Assembly: GCA_028281495.1 (NCBI GenBank)
Contig: JANQJU010000100.1
Coordinates: 62,001 to 126,000 of the forward strand
Origin: SAR324 cluster bacterium
GTDB lineage: Bacteria; SAR324; NAC60-12
Reading direction: 5' to 3'
DNA length: 64,000 nt
The notes under the pieces were generated by a model, which saw nothing but the letters and a program-made list of their open reading frames with translations, was not told the DNA's origin and did no database searches. Positions 51,411 to 58,652 of this stretch are shown here, one piece after another; positions within the stretch are counted from its first letter, which is position 1, and each line of letters begins with the position of its first letter. Position numbers and translations under genes: made by a program.

Positions 51411-54071
51411 TTAAGATTCAGTTTCCAGCAAATCCTTCAATATGGATCGTTCTTCCGAAGCCAAGCTCAGTAGGACACGGGTATCGGACTTTTCCCAATA
51501 GAGAACTGCTGCTTTCAAAAGCCGAAGCGGAATGGCAAAGTCTTCCAAACCGTGGGCCATCGTCTCCCACAGGAACAGCCATTTTTGGGTGGCATCCACA
51601 TGAACCATTGGGGAGTTCAACTTCCGAATACTCTTGGTCAATCCACGCGCCAATTCATACAAACGGTCATGTTTCTGAAAAAGTTGAAGCAACGATTGGA
51701 TTCGTGATTCCCACAGTGTCGTGTCACCGCTACGAAGAAATAGATTATAGATGACCCGGTCGGATTCCTCGTCTCCCAACAGGTTTCCCTGTTGTACCCG
51801 TTCATAAGCTTCTTCCAAAAACGGAAAACCCTCATCCCATCGATTCAAGGCCAGCAACGAAACCGCTCGATTGTAATAAGCTTGCGAAAAATCGACTTCC
51901 AATTCAAACGCCTTTTCGCAGGATTTGAGCATCTCTTCATACCGGTCCAGCATGCATAAAGCCCACGCCCGATTGCTCCAAGCGAGATCATCGTTTGGAT
52001 TGATTTCGATGGCCTTCTCAATGGATTCTAAGGATTCGGTATGACGATGAATGCGGTGATAAGCATAACCAAGCATGTTCCAAGCATTGTCTTCGTTTGG
52101 ATCGATTTTGATGATTTGTTCAAAGGTTTGAATTGCCTCTTCGTAACGAAAGGATTCGAGGAATACCGAACCTCGATTATACCAAGCATCGGTATAATTT
52201 GGATTGATTTCCAAGGCTTTTTCGAGCGACTCGAGGGCTTCATCGAAACGGTTTAGCTTTTGTAAGGTACGTCCATGATTTCTCCAGACGAGCGCATGAG
52301 TGGGATCAATTTCCAAAGCTTCTTTGAATGAAAATAGAGCTTCTTTCTCGTTTCCAAGGCGGCTTAGATAAACACCTTCGTTATTCCATCCCCACATATT
52401 CTTGGAATCGACTTCAATAGCCTGTTTGGCCGCTTGTAAGGCGTCTTCGTAGCGTCGCATTTCTCCAAAACATATACCACGATTGATCCAAAAAACGCTT
52501 TGACGTCCGTCTATTGCGATAGCCTGATCCGAAGCTTTGAGCGCGTCTTCGTAGCGCTTCAAATCAATGAACAAACGACTTTTTTCATTCCAAGCAAACG
52601 GGTTGTTTTCATTGAGTTCTATTGCCTTGCTGAAACTTTCCAAAGCCTTTTCTTGTTTTTGCATTTGAACAAACACTAGCCCTTTTAATCGCCAATCTTC
52701 CGAAGAACCACGATAGATAATCAATTCTTCGACAAGTTTGAGTGCTCCTTCGAAGTTTTTCTTTGCATAGTGGCGTTGATATTCCTTTTGTGTTTCCTCG
52801 ACACGAGGGTCGGGCGTTTCTTCTCCCATCGCAATGGCTCGTTGCAAGTATTCCCTTTCTAAGGAAGCACTGGGCTGAATTTGTTCCAATTTGTGACTGA
52901 GTTCGTCCCCTGTGTACCAAAAGCGGAGAAAGGCAACGAGCAGTCGTAGCGGTTCGCCCCGGTTTTTTTTGATTTCGATGCAGAGGCGCATGAGGGGTTC
53001 CGCGAGTTCGTAATGGGATTCACGTCCGATAGAGGTCATGTCGACATAGCCTTTGTCTCGAAGAAGTCGGAGTTGGACCGATGTGGTCTGTTGGGTGAGG
53101 AAACAGCGTTTCGCAATGTCTTTGACTAAGACGGCAGAGCGTTGTTCACAAAGGAACTCCACAATTTTGCACTGTTGCGGCGGGAGCGAAGCAATTTGAG
53201 ATTGGTAGTAAGGGGTTAGATCATCGATCAAATTCATGAACGGTTCGATCAATTGATCGAGCGAATCACGGGTAAGAAATTGAGAAAAGATCGCGTAGAT
53301 CCGGTGATTGCCTCCAGCCAAATGATGGATTGCCCGAACCCGTGAACGTCCCGGAAGCGTTTGGAGGAAAGACGCTAATTCGTTGTTTTTTTGGAAGAGG
53401 GCCACTTTGTAGAGCATGGCAATGGCGTCTTCGAATTGAAGTGGTTCTAAGTGGCGAATCGAAAACGTTCCATAAAACGGAGAAGTTTGTCGAGACACCC
53501 CGTTGAATAAACGAGAGGCCGTTGCCAAAATCGAAACCGAGGAGGTTTCTTGAAGATAAGCGCGGAGCTTCTTTTGTCCCGCTTCTCCAATCCCTTTGAA
53601 CAGGCTGTCTAGGTTTTCTACCAAGATGAGCAGGGTCTGATTGGCCGTGTATGCTTTTAACAAGGCCACCCCTGCAAGCTCTGCCTCTTGAGGAGACATA
53701 TCGTACAAAGCATCGATTCGATCAGCCCAAGCGGCCGATGTTTTTTCAATTTCCAGCGCACGGAAAACACGTAAAAGAAATTCCAAAAAAGACGTGACTC
53801 CCCATTCTTCTTCGCGCATCCAAGCAATGAGCAGCCGATCTTTCAATTCGACTTTCGCTTGGACTCGATAATACACCAGCGACAGCAAATGCGTTTTGCC
53901 GATACCTCGTGGACCGATTAATAAGGTGTAATGTTTGGAGCCTTCCACCGCGTCTTCATGAATCAGCGAGACCAAGCGATCCGCCAATCGTTCACGCTGC
54001 ACAAAAACCGCTTCCAAAGCATCATGGGATAAAAAGCTTGGGGTGAATCGAGAAAGTCGTGTTGGGTTCAT
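51411..54071 (-). CDS. STAND-like ATPase with winged-helix and TPR repeats
   Basis: The start (MNPTRLSRFTPSFL) has a GAGG site and overlaps the previous gene's stop by four bases. The N-terminal P-loop NTPase has Walker A GPRGIGKTHLLS (~54-65) and Walker B LLILVENLDSLF. A winged-helix-like segment follows near 300-370 (KIVEFLCEQRSAVLVKDIAKRCF). From ~430 to ~790 there are ten or more TPRs (for example ALESLEKALEINPNYTDAWYNRGSVF). The layout matches STAND-type signal ATPases. Ligand and target are unknown. It is convergent with, and seven bases from, the effector gene. Confidence 0.82.
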   Translation of the reverse strand: MNPTRLSRFTPSFLSHDALEAVFVQRERLADRLVSLIHEDAVEGSKHYTLLIGPRGIGKTHLLSLVYYRVQAKVELKDRLLIAWMREEEWGVTSFLEFLLRVFRALEIEKTSAAWADRIDALYDMSPQEAELAGVALLKAYTANQTLLILVENLDSLFKGIGEAGQKKLRAYLQETSSVSILATASRLFNGVSRQTSPFYGTFSIRHLEPLQFEDAIAMLYKVALFQKNNELASFLQTLPGRSRVRAIHHLAGGNHRIYAIFSQFLTRDSLDQLIEPFMNLIDDLTPYYQSQIASLPPQQCKIVEFLCEQRSAVLVKDIAKRCFLTQQTTSVQLRLLRDKGYVDMTSIGRESHYELAEPLMRLCIEIKKNRGEPLRLLVAFLRFWYTGDELSHKLEQIQPSASLEREYLQRAIAMGEETPDPRVEETQKEYQRHYAKKNFEGALKLVEELIIYRGSSEDWRLKGLVFVQMQKQEKALESFSKAIELNENNPFAWNEKSRLFIDLKRYEDALKASDQAIAIDGRQSVFWINRGICFGEMRRYEDALQAAKQAIEVDSKNMWGWNNEGVYLSRLGNEKEALFSFKEALEIDPTHALVWRNHGRTLQKLNRFDEALESLEKALEINPNYTDAWYNRGSVFLESFRYEEAIQTFEQIIKIDPNEDNAWNMLGYAYHRIHRHTESLESIEKAIEINPNDDLAWSNRAWALCMLDRYEEMLKSCEKAFELEVDFSQAYYNRAVSLLALNRWDEGFPFLEEAYERVQQGNLLGDEESDRVIYNLFLRSGDTTLWESRIQSLLQLFQKHDRLYELARGLTKSIRKLNSPMVHVDATQKWLFLWETMAHGLEDFAIPLRLLKAAVLYWEKSDTRVLLSLASEERSILKDLLETES

Positions 54072-55237
54072 TGTGTGATTCCTCTGTCTAGCTTCCACCA
54101 ACGTTGAATGAGTGGGAATTTGAAGTGATAGCTCCCTTCAGTATTCTGGAGCAAATAATGATCTTGTGTGAGTAACTTGAGTACTAGATGGAGCATTTCG
54201 ATATCCTCTGTAACGAAGCGAGATTTTACGAGATTGAACAGAGTGTCAAAATGGAGGGGAACGCTTACTTGGGCAAGAACATCAAGTATTGCCAATGCAT
54301 AGAATTTTTCTTCCTCCGAATAGTACACACTAATTCTTTCACGGTAGTGTCGCATATCCCAGGCATCCAAAGGGTGGATTAATCCTTGGGTGACAATTTT
54401 TTCCACCGTCTCGACCGACAGTTTTTGATCATCAATTACTGCTTTTTCGATTACGTTTTGAAGATAGTACGGAATGCAATCGACAGCTTCTGCTATGGCT
54501 TTGGAAACGATGATTTCGTTTTGGGTGGGGACCTGTTCGTCTCGAATCAATTGTGAAGCCAAGGATTTGGCAGCCTTCAAGGTAAGTGGAGGAAGGTCTT
54601 GCCTGTGCATATCATTGATCGGTTCGTTGGCAAAAGAGCGTCGCTTGAAGTGTGTGATCACGTTGTGAAGTCCGATAGAACCACTGAACACCATGCGAAT
54701 CCTTGGATGGGTTTGCCTCAAAAATCGCAATATGTTTAGTACTTCCATTGCCGCCTGTTCGTTTTCTCGCTGTTGAATGGCTTGGAGCATCATGGGGAAT
54801 TCATCCCAAAAAAAGACGACCATATGCTCTTGATGGTCTTGTAGGTCTTGGATGATTCTGGTGAGTAAATCCTTCCAATGAGGAGCTGCGATTTGTGGCA
54901 TCGTAAATCCCTCGAACTTGGCTCCCCCAAGATTCTCCAGCAGTTTTCGGGTTCGGTGAGAAATCCTTTTTTTGGTTGCTAAGTGTTTTTCAACGTCCTG
55001 AAAGAGCGCTTGGACAAACTCGAAGGAAGTCTCGATCCCTTCCAAGTCACGGAAAAAACAAAGCTTATCTTCCGGTGACTCTGCGACCATCTTGCGTATG
55101 ACACAAGTCTTACCCATTCGGCGTTCTGCACTCAACACTAAGCTTCGCCGTTTCAAAATCCTCCACAACTTTTGAATAAGTCGATCACGCCCCACTACGT
55201 CCTTGGGGTCAAGGATACCGCCTGCATTCACCTTCAT
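54068..55237 (-). CDS. AAA-type P-loop ATPase (archaeal-ATPase-like), partner of the TPR ATPase
   Basis: The ATG at 55237 has a GAGG site; an in-frame TTG at 55255 is less likely. The protein starts MKVNAGGILDPKDVVGRDRLI and has Walker A SAERRMGKTCVIRKM (~35) and Walker B VVFFWDEFPMM, followed by a sensor-type MVFSGSIGLHNVI. The C-terminus (~270-389) looks like winged-helix segments (EEKFYALAILDVLAQV). It resembles the archaeal-type ATPase/Orc-like group often seen in mobile or conflict genes. It is coupled by ATGA overlap to the TPR ATPase, so the two probably act together. Confidence 0.8.
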   Translation of the reverse strand: MKVNAGGILDPKDVVGRDRLIQKLWRILKRRSLVLSAERRMGKTCVIRKMVAESPEDKLCFFRDLEGIETSFEFVQALFQDVEKHLATKKRISHRTRKLLENLGGAKFEGFTMPQIAAPHWKDLLTRIIQDLQDHQEHMVVFFWDEFPMMLQAIQQRENEQAAMEVLNILRFLRQTHPRIRMVFSGSIGLHNVITHFKRRSFANEPINDMHRQDLPPLTLKAAKSLASQLIRDEQVPTQNEIIVSKAIAEAVDCIPYYLQNVIEKAVIDDQKLSVETVEKIVTQGLIHPLDAWDMRHYRERISVYYSEEEKFYALAILDVLAQVSVPLHFDTLFNLVKSRFVTEDIEMLHLVLKLLTQDHYLLQNTEGSYHFKFPLIQRWWKLDRGITQ

Positions 55238-55264
55238 AGGGCCTCGTTTGTTCAATGAGTTTTG

Positions 55265-55312
55265 AAAAATAAAATTATTTAATTCTCAATTTATTAAAAA
55301 TAAAATTATTTA
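55265..55312. repeat. Direct AT-rich repeat (17 bp, two copies)
   Basis: AAAAATAAAATTATTTA occurs at 55265-55281 and again at 55296-55312, 31 bases apart. The sites lie just upstream of the ATPase start on the minus strand, about three helical turns apart, as expected for paired regulator sites. AT-rich chance repeats cannot be excluded. Confidence 0.4.
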
Positions 55313-55496
55313 TATTTAAAAATTTATACAAATTTAAATTTTTATTCAATAGAAAATCGAAAAACAATTTGAAACCACCTCCTCTAACAGTCGTTGCTAT
55401 TCTCAATTGAATTTCTGATCTATATCAATTTGACACAAGCACTCGTTTCGTAGAGGTTGTTGTATATTTTAAACTTTTAGTTTATTTAGATAATGA

Positions 55497-55524
55497 TTGA
55501 TATATTTAAACGTTAGGATATGCT
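55497..55524 (+). promoter_or_regulatory. Candidate sigma-70 promoter for the small peptide transcript
   Basis: TTGATA (55497) and TATGCT (55519) are separated by 16 bases. They match the -35 consensus at five of six positions and the -10 at four of six. Transcription would start near 55531, ahead of the hairpin and the mini-gene. Confidence 0.4.
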
Positions 55525-55553
55525 TAAAATGCTCGGCAATTCTGCTTGAGCAA

Positions 55554-55577
55554 CCGGAGGTGTTCGCGCACCTCCGG
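55554..55577 (+). other. Perfect 9-bp hairpin in the leader of the small gene
   Basis: CCGGAGGTG and CACCTCCGG form a perfect nine-base-pair stem with a six-base loop (TTCGCG). No T-run follows, so it does not look like a terminator. It lies between the promoter and the ribosome site of the small peptide gene and may be a structural or regulatory element. Confidence 0.7.
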
Positions 55578-55611
55578 AATTTCTTGAACCTCCAATATAG
55601 GAGAACTTAAC

Positions 55612-55692
55612 TTGACTGAAACCATCTTACAAGGAGCCGATTTGGCTGTCAATTTGGTCATGCTTTATTTGCTGATCAAACACAGTAAATAG
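55612..55692 (+). CDS. Small hydrophobic peptide (26 residues), TTG start
   Basis: An AGGAGA ribosome site precedes a TTG that opens a 26-codon frame. The peptide has an acidic/polar N-terminus (TETILQGAD), one hydrophobic helix (LAVNLVMLYLLI) and a basic end (KHSK). The layout resembles small membrane peptides such as type I toxins, but no family is recognised. Support comes from the ribosome site, a promoter-like sequence before it, and a terminator after it on the same strand. It lies between two minus-strand genes, so it must be a separate transcript if real. Confidence 0.5.
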   Translation: MTETILQGADLAVNLVMLYLLIKHSK

Positions 55693-55764
55693 GTGTTCGG
55701 TGGATGGACGGGGTAAGGGGTAAGATGTCAGTCGAGTCAGTTTGAATGATTGGAGGTTGTTTTT

Positions 55765-55806
55765 AAAAACGGGGGCTTGCTGTTGGGCAGGTTCCCGTTT
55801 TTTTTT
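55765..55806 (+). terminator. Rho-independent terminator, possibly bidirectional
   Basis: AAAAACGGG (55765) pairs with CCCGTTTTT (55794), with a 20-base loop that has some inner pairing. A run of nine Ts ends at 55806. On the + strand it would end the small peptide transcript. The A-run on the other arm gives a weaker T-run on the minus strand, where it could also end the methyltransferase transcript. Confidence 0.7.
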
Positions 55807-55876
55807 GGAGGGGGTGGCCTGCACTACTTTGGGAGGGTATATTTCTTGAGAGAGCTTTTAAAATTCTGGATTTTGC

Positions 55877-56629
55877 TTATCCCCGATTAGCAACCACGAG
55901 ACGATACCCCAAATCGATTTCCTGCAATTGGGTCAACTCTGCATATTGTGCAAACCAGTTTCCACTGGAAAGATCGGACCTCAAGCGCTCCATGGCTGAG
56001 GACACAATATTGCTGTCGAGCAAGGCCAGACCTGAGATTGCTGCCCGAACACTCGACTCTAGGTAGGCATGGGGACGCTGCCAATAAGCCGCAAAAAAAC
56101 CATCGGTACAGTCAGCCGGTATTGGCAACGGTTCAATATGGGTGGGGTTGAGATGAGCTGATACTGTTTCAAGCGTGGCTAGATGCGCCTCGCGTTCCAA
56201 AACTTCTGGTAAATAATCCCGGACAAGCCAAAATTGACGCGCGAAGATATCGGGGTCCCAGGTAACCACAACTTGGTTTTGGGAAACTCTCCGCATTTCA
56301 GCCAGTCCCTTGGCTGGATTAGACCAGTGGTGTACTGTCAAAATCGCAAGAGCAATATCAAATGAGTTGTCTGCAAAGGGTAGTTGTTCCGCAACCCCGC
56401 ACACTACTGGCGCAGCCGATGATGGGCGTTGACGGATCATCGTGTGTGAAGGTTCGACCCCCACAACGTACATGAATGTTGGCTCATAAGAACCAGCGCC
56501 CGCGCCCACATTGACTAAGGTTTGGTAGCCTTCGAGTGTCTGATGTATCCTCGCAACCCAGCGTGGATCGGGCTGCCGACGCAGCGCATAATCGTTGCCA
56601 ATCTGATCATATATTTTGGTTTTGCTCAT
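55877..56629 (-). CDS. Class I SAM-dependent methyltransferase
   Basis: The start at 56629 gives MSKTKIYDQIGNDYALRRQPD and 250 residues. Motif I is VNVGAGAGSYE; motif II-like sequence is VVGVEPSHTMI; then AEQLPFADNSFDIALAILTVHHW. These match the Methyltransf_11/UbiE-like group. The substrate is unknown. It lies 40 bases after the nucleotide cyclase gene on the same strand and may be its last operon member. Ribosome site weak. An in-frame extension to 56710 overlaps the cyclase and is unlikely. Confidence 0.82.
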   Translation of the reverse strand: MSKTKIYDQIGNDYALRRQPDPRWVARIHQTLEGYQTLVNVGAGAGSYEPTFMYVVGVEPSHTMIRQRPSSAAPVVCGVAEQLPFADNSFDIALAILTVHHWSNPAKGLAEMRRVSQNQVVVTWDPDIFARQFWLVRDYLPEVLEREAHLATLETVSAHLNPTHIEPLPIPADCTDGFFAAYWQRPHAYLESSVRAAISGLALLDSNIVSSAMERLRSDLSSGNWFAQYAELTQLQEIDLGYRLVVANRG

Positions 56630-56669
56630 TTCTTGTTTTAAGGCAGGTCGGTTTACAGAATTCTCGTTT

Positions 56670-58091
56670 TCATTTCGTGTGCAAACGCGCCACCCCATCC
56701 CAATCGTCATCCCAGCCGACTTTGAGATAGTGTTTACAGCGTTCTATGTAGATTTGGGCAACTTTGTCGCCTGGGAAAAGAGACAAGCATTCGTTGAATT
56801 TGGTGAGGGCTTCGTCGAATTCTTGGAGGTAGTAGATGGCAATAGCTTCTTCAAAAGGTTTAGCCGTTGCACGTTTGGCTTCCTGAATTTCAGGAGGATC
56901 CCCTGTAAAGACCTCCCAAACCGTGACCGGTGTGGATTTGCCTTCCGCCAAAACTTGATCGACCACACGGACATCAAACTGCTGGGGGTGTTCGAGCTTA
57001 TAAAAAGTGTGAGAACTGATCATGATGGAAGCCTGATACATCTTAGTCATTCCCTCGACACGAGCACCCAAGTTCACGGCATCGCTAATCACAGTTCCTT
57101 CCATGCGATTGTGCGCCCCAACAGTTCCCAAGATCAGCTTTCCTGTATTGATACCAATCCCAATGGATACGGGAAGATTGCCTTCCTTTTTTCGCTGGAC
57201 GTTGTATTCCGCTAAGGTGTTTTGCATGGCAATGGCGGCCAACACCGCATCATCGGCTCGCCTGGGAAACAAAGCCATGATCGCATCGCCGATGAATTTA
57301 TCGATAACCCCATGATGCTGTTGAATGGCCGGGGCCATGCGCTGCAAATACGAATTCAAAAAACGGAAATTTTCAGAGGGCAGCATCGATTCGGAGAGGG
57401 CGGTGAAAGAACGAATGTCGGAAAACAAGACGGTCATTTCTTGCTCAATGTAGTCGCCATATTCCAAATCCAGAATGCTGTCCTTATTCAGAAATTCAAG
57501 GAAGTCTTTGGGGACAAACCGCTCATAAGCCTGGTTCAATTCGGAAAGCTGATTGACCAAATGATAGTTGGCCATGATTTGTTGGTAATAGTCGACGGCA
57601 CTGACCAAGGTATCGTAGATTTCCTTGAAGCTTTTGCCTTTGTTCACATAAGCAAACGGCTTGTATTCATTCATGATTTCGTAAGGATCTTTGAGATCTT
57701 GATAAGCGGAGTGGAAAATGATCGGAAGGTGAGAGAATTTTTCTTTGATCTCTTTGAATGTCTGGAAACCGTCTTTCCCATACATTTTTATATCGAGGAG
57801 TACGGCAGAAGTTTGATCACTGACCGTTTGAATCCCGGCCTCGCCATTCTCGCAAAGCAACACATCAAATTGCTTATTTTGTAAAGAAGCCGCGAGCATG
57901 TCTCGAACAGATGGATCGTCGTCAATAATCAAGATGAGAGGCTTAGAATCTGTTGGAGAATTGTTAGAAGGATCGGCGGACGCCGCGGGATCGGAGGGAC
58001 TGATGCGACGTTCGTCCGCTGGGGTTTTGTTAGCAGAAGGGGGAGCGGGTGCCCGAAAAATATCGAAATCATCCAATTCGTCTTGGCTCAT
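56670..58091 (-). CDS. Receiver-class III nucleotide cyclase response regulator
   Basis: The 473-residue protein has a Pro/Ser-rich leader (~1-50), then a receiver (~53-175) with ILIIDDDPSVR and phospho-Asp in VLLDIKMYG. A helical linker follows (YYQQIMANYHLVNQL). The catalytic domain (~215-400) is a class III cyclase with TVLFSDIRSFTALSE (metal-binding Asp) and FIGDAIMALFP (second Asp), and GIGINTGKLILGTVG. The C-terminus (~410-460) looks TPR-like (FDEALTKFNECLSLFPGD). Phosphorylation would control cyclic nucleotide synthesis. Kinase and a second receiver are encoded upstream. Start region: see the repeat at 58092-58163. Confidence 0.9.
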   Translation of the reverse strand: MSQDELDDFDIFRAPAPPSANKTPADERRISPSDPAASADPSNNSPTDSKPLILIIDDDPSVRDMLAASLQNKQFDVLLCENGEAGIQTVSDQTSAVLLDIKMYGKDGFQTFKEIKEKFSHLPIIFHSAYQDLKDPYEIMNEYKPFAYVNKGKSFKEIYDTLVSAVDYYQQIMANYHLVNQLSELNQAYERFVPKDFLEFLNKDSILDLEYGDYIEQEMTVLFSDIRSFTALSESMLPSENFRFLNSYLQRMAPAIQQHHGVIDKFIGDAIMALFPRRADDAVLAAIAMQNTLAEYNVQRKKEGNLPVSIGIGINTGKLILGTVGAHNRMEGTVISDAVNLGARVEGMTKMYQASIMISSHTFYKLEHPQQFDVRVVDQVLAEGKSTPVTVWEVFTGDPPEIQEAKRATAKPFEEAIAIYYLQEFDEALTKFNECLSLFPGDKVAQIYIERCKHYLKVGWDDDWDGVARLHTK

Positions 58092-58163
58092 CACTCACTC
58101 TAGATCTTGGTTCATCACTCATTCTAGGGCTTGGTTCATCACTCACACTAGGTCTGGGGTCAT
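58092..58163 (-). repeat. Three tandem 24-bp repeats, each a six-codon mini-ORF, before the cyclase start
   Basis: Read on the minus strand, three 24-base units precede the cyclase ATG. Each begins ATG, codes M-x-x-x-L-x and stops at TGA, followed by GTG: for example ATG AAC CAA GAT CTA GAG TGA GTG. The unit is a copy of the gene start (ATG AGC CAA GAC), and all are in frame with it. The TGAGTGATG junctions place stop and restart four bases apart. This suggests leader mini-ORFs with termination-reinitiation, or slippage-made repeats with no role. Confidence 0.88.
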
Positions 58164-58187
58164 CATTCGCTCGAAGAATGAAGCAGG

Positions 58188-58625
58188 CTACGATTGTGGT
58201 ATGGCCTGTTGGATCGTTTCGAGCAATTGTGCAACGGAGTATTCTCCTTTCACCAAATAGCCGCTGTGGGGAAGCTTTTCGACAACGGAGACATGCTCAT
58301 CACTCCCAGGATAGGCAGAGTGGAAGATAATCGGTAAATCTGGTCGCATCTGTTTCAGGCGTTGGAACACCTCGATGCCGTCAACGACTGCCATTTTAAT
58401 ATCCAACAAAACGGCTTGCACCGAATCATTTAACCGCGTTTTGGCTTCTTCGAAGGTAAGACATTTTTCCAACTGATAGTGCTTGCCCAGAACAATTTCC
58501 AAAGAATGAATGACGTCCTGGCTGTCATCAAGAATCATGAGGGTTGCTTTTTGTTGAACGAGGGAGTCCCCTAATGATCCTTCTGGAATGAAGGTTTGAT
58601 ATAGGTCTTGAAATGCTTCGTTCAT
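58188..58625 (-). CDS. Single-domain response regulator
   Basis: The ATG at 58625 gives 145 residues, with a GGAGAG site. After a ~30-residue N-terminal extension comes a receiver with LMILDDSQDV, phospho-Asp in VLLDIKMAVVDG, IIFHSAYPG and Lys in LVKGEYS. There is no output domain. The receiver blocks LLDIKM and LPIIFHSAY are shared with the cyclase receiver, suggesting duplication. It could act as a phosphate sink or relay between the kinase upstream and the cyclase downstream. Confidence 0.88.
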   Translation of the reverse strand: MNEAFQDLYQTFIPEGSLGDSLVQQKATLMILDDSQDVIHSLEIVLGKHYQLEKCLTFEEAKTRLNDSVQAVLLDIKMAVVDGIEVFQRLKQMRPDLPIIFHSAYPGSDEHVSVVEKLPHSGYLVKGEYSVAQLLETIQQAIPQS

Positions 58626-58652
58626 AATACGTTCTCTCCCATAAACCATAGG

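Larger units (their letters stand above)
55238..55611. other. AT-rich region between the ATPase pair and the small peptide gene
   Basis: A 374-bp gap, very AT-rich in its first 130 bases. It contains the 17-bp direct repeats at 55265 and 55296, a good promoter-like sequence at 55497-55524, and a perfect hairpin at 55554-55577. No other gene is supported. It likely holds the promoter of the minus-strand ATPase pair as well. Confidence 0.55.

Noticed and set aside
55627..55824. 65-residue minus-strand frame overlapping the small peptide gene
   Set aside because: It has no ribosome site and runs through the terminator hairpin; the composition looks non-coding.
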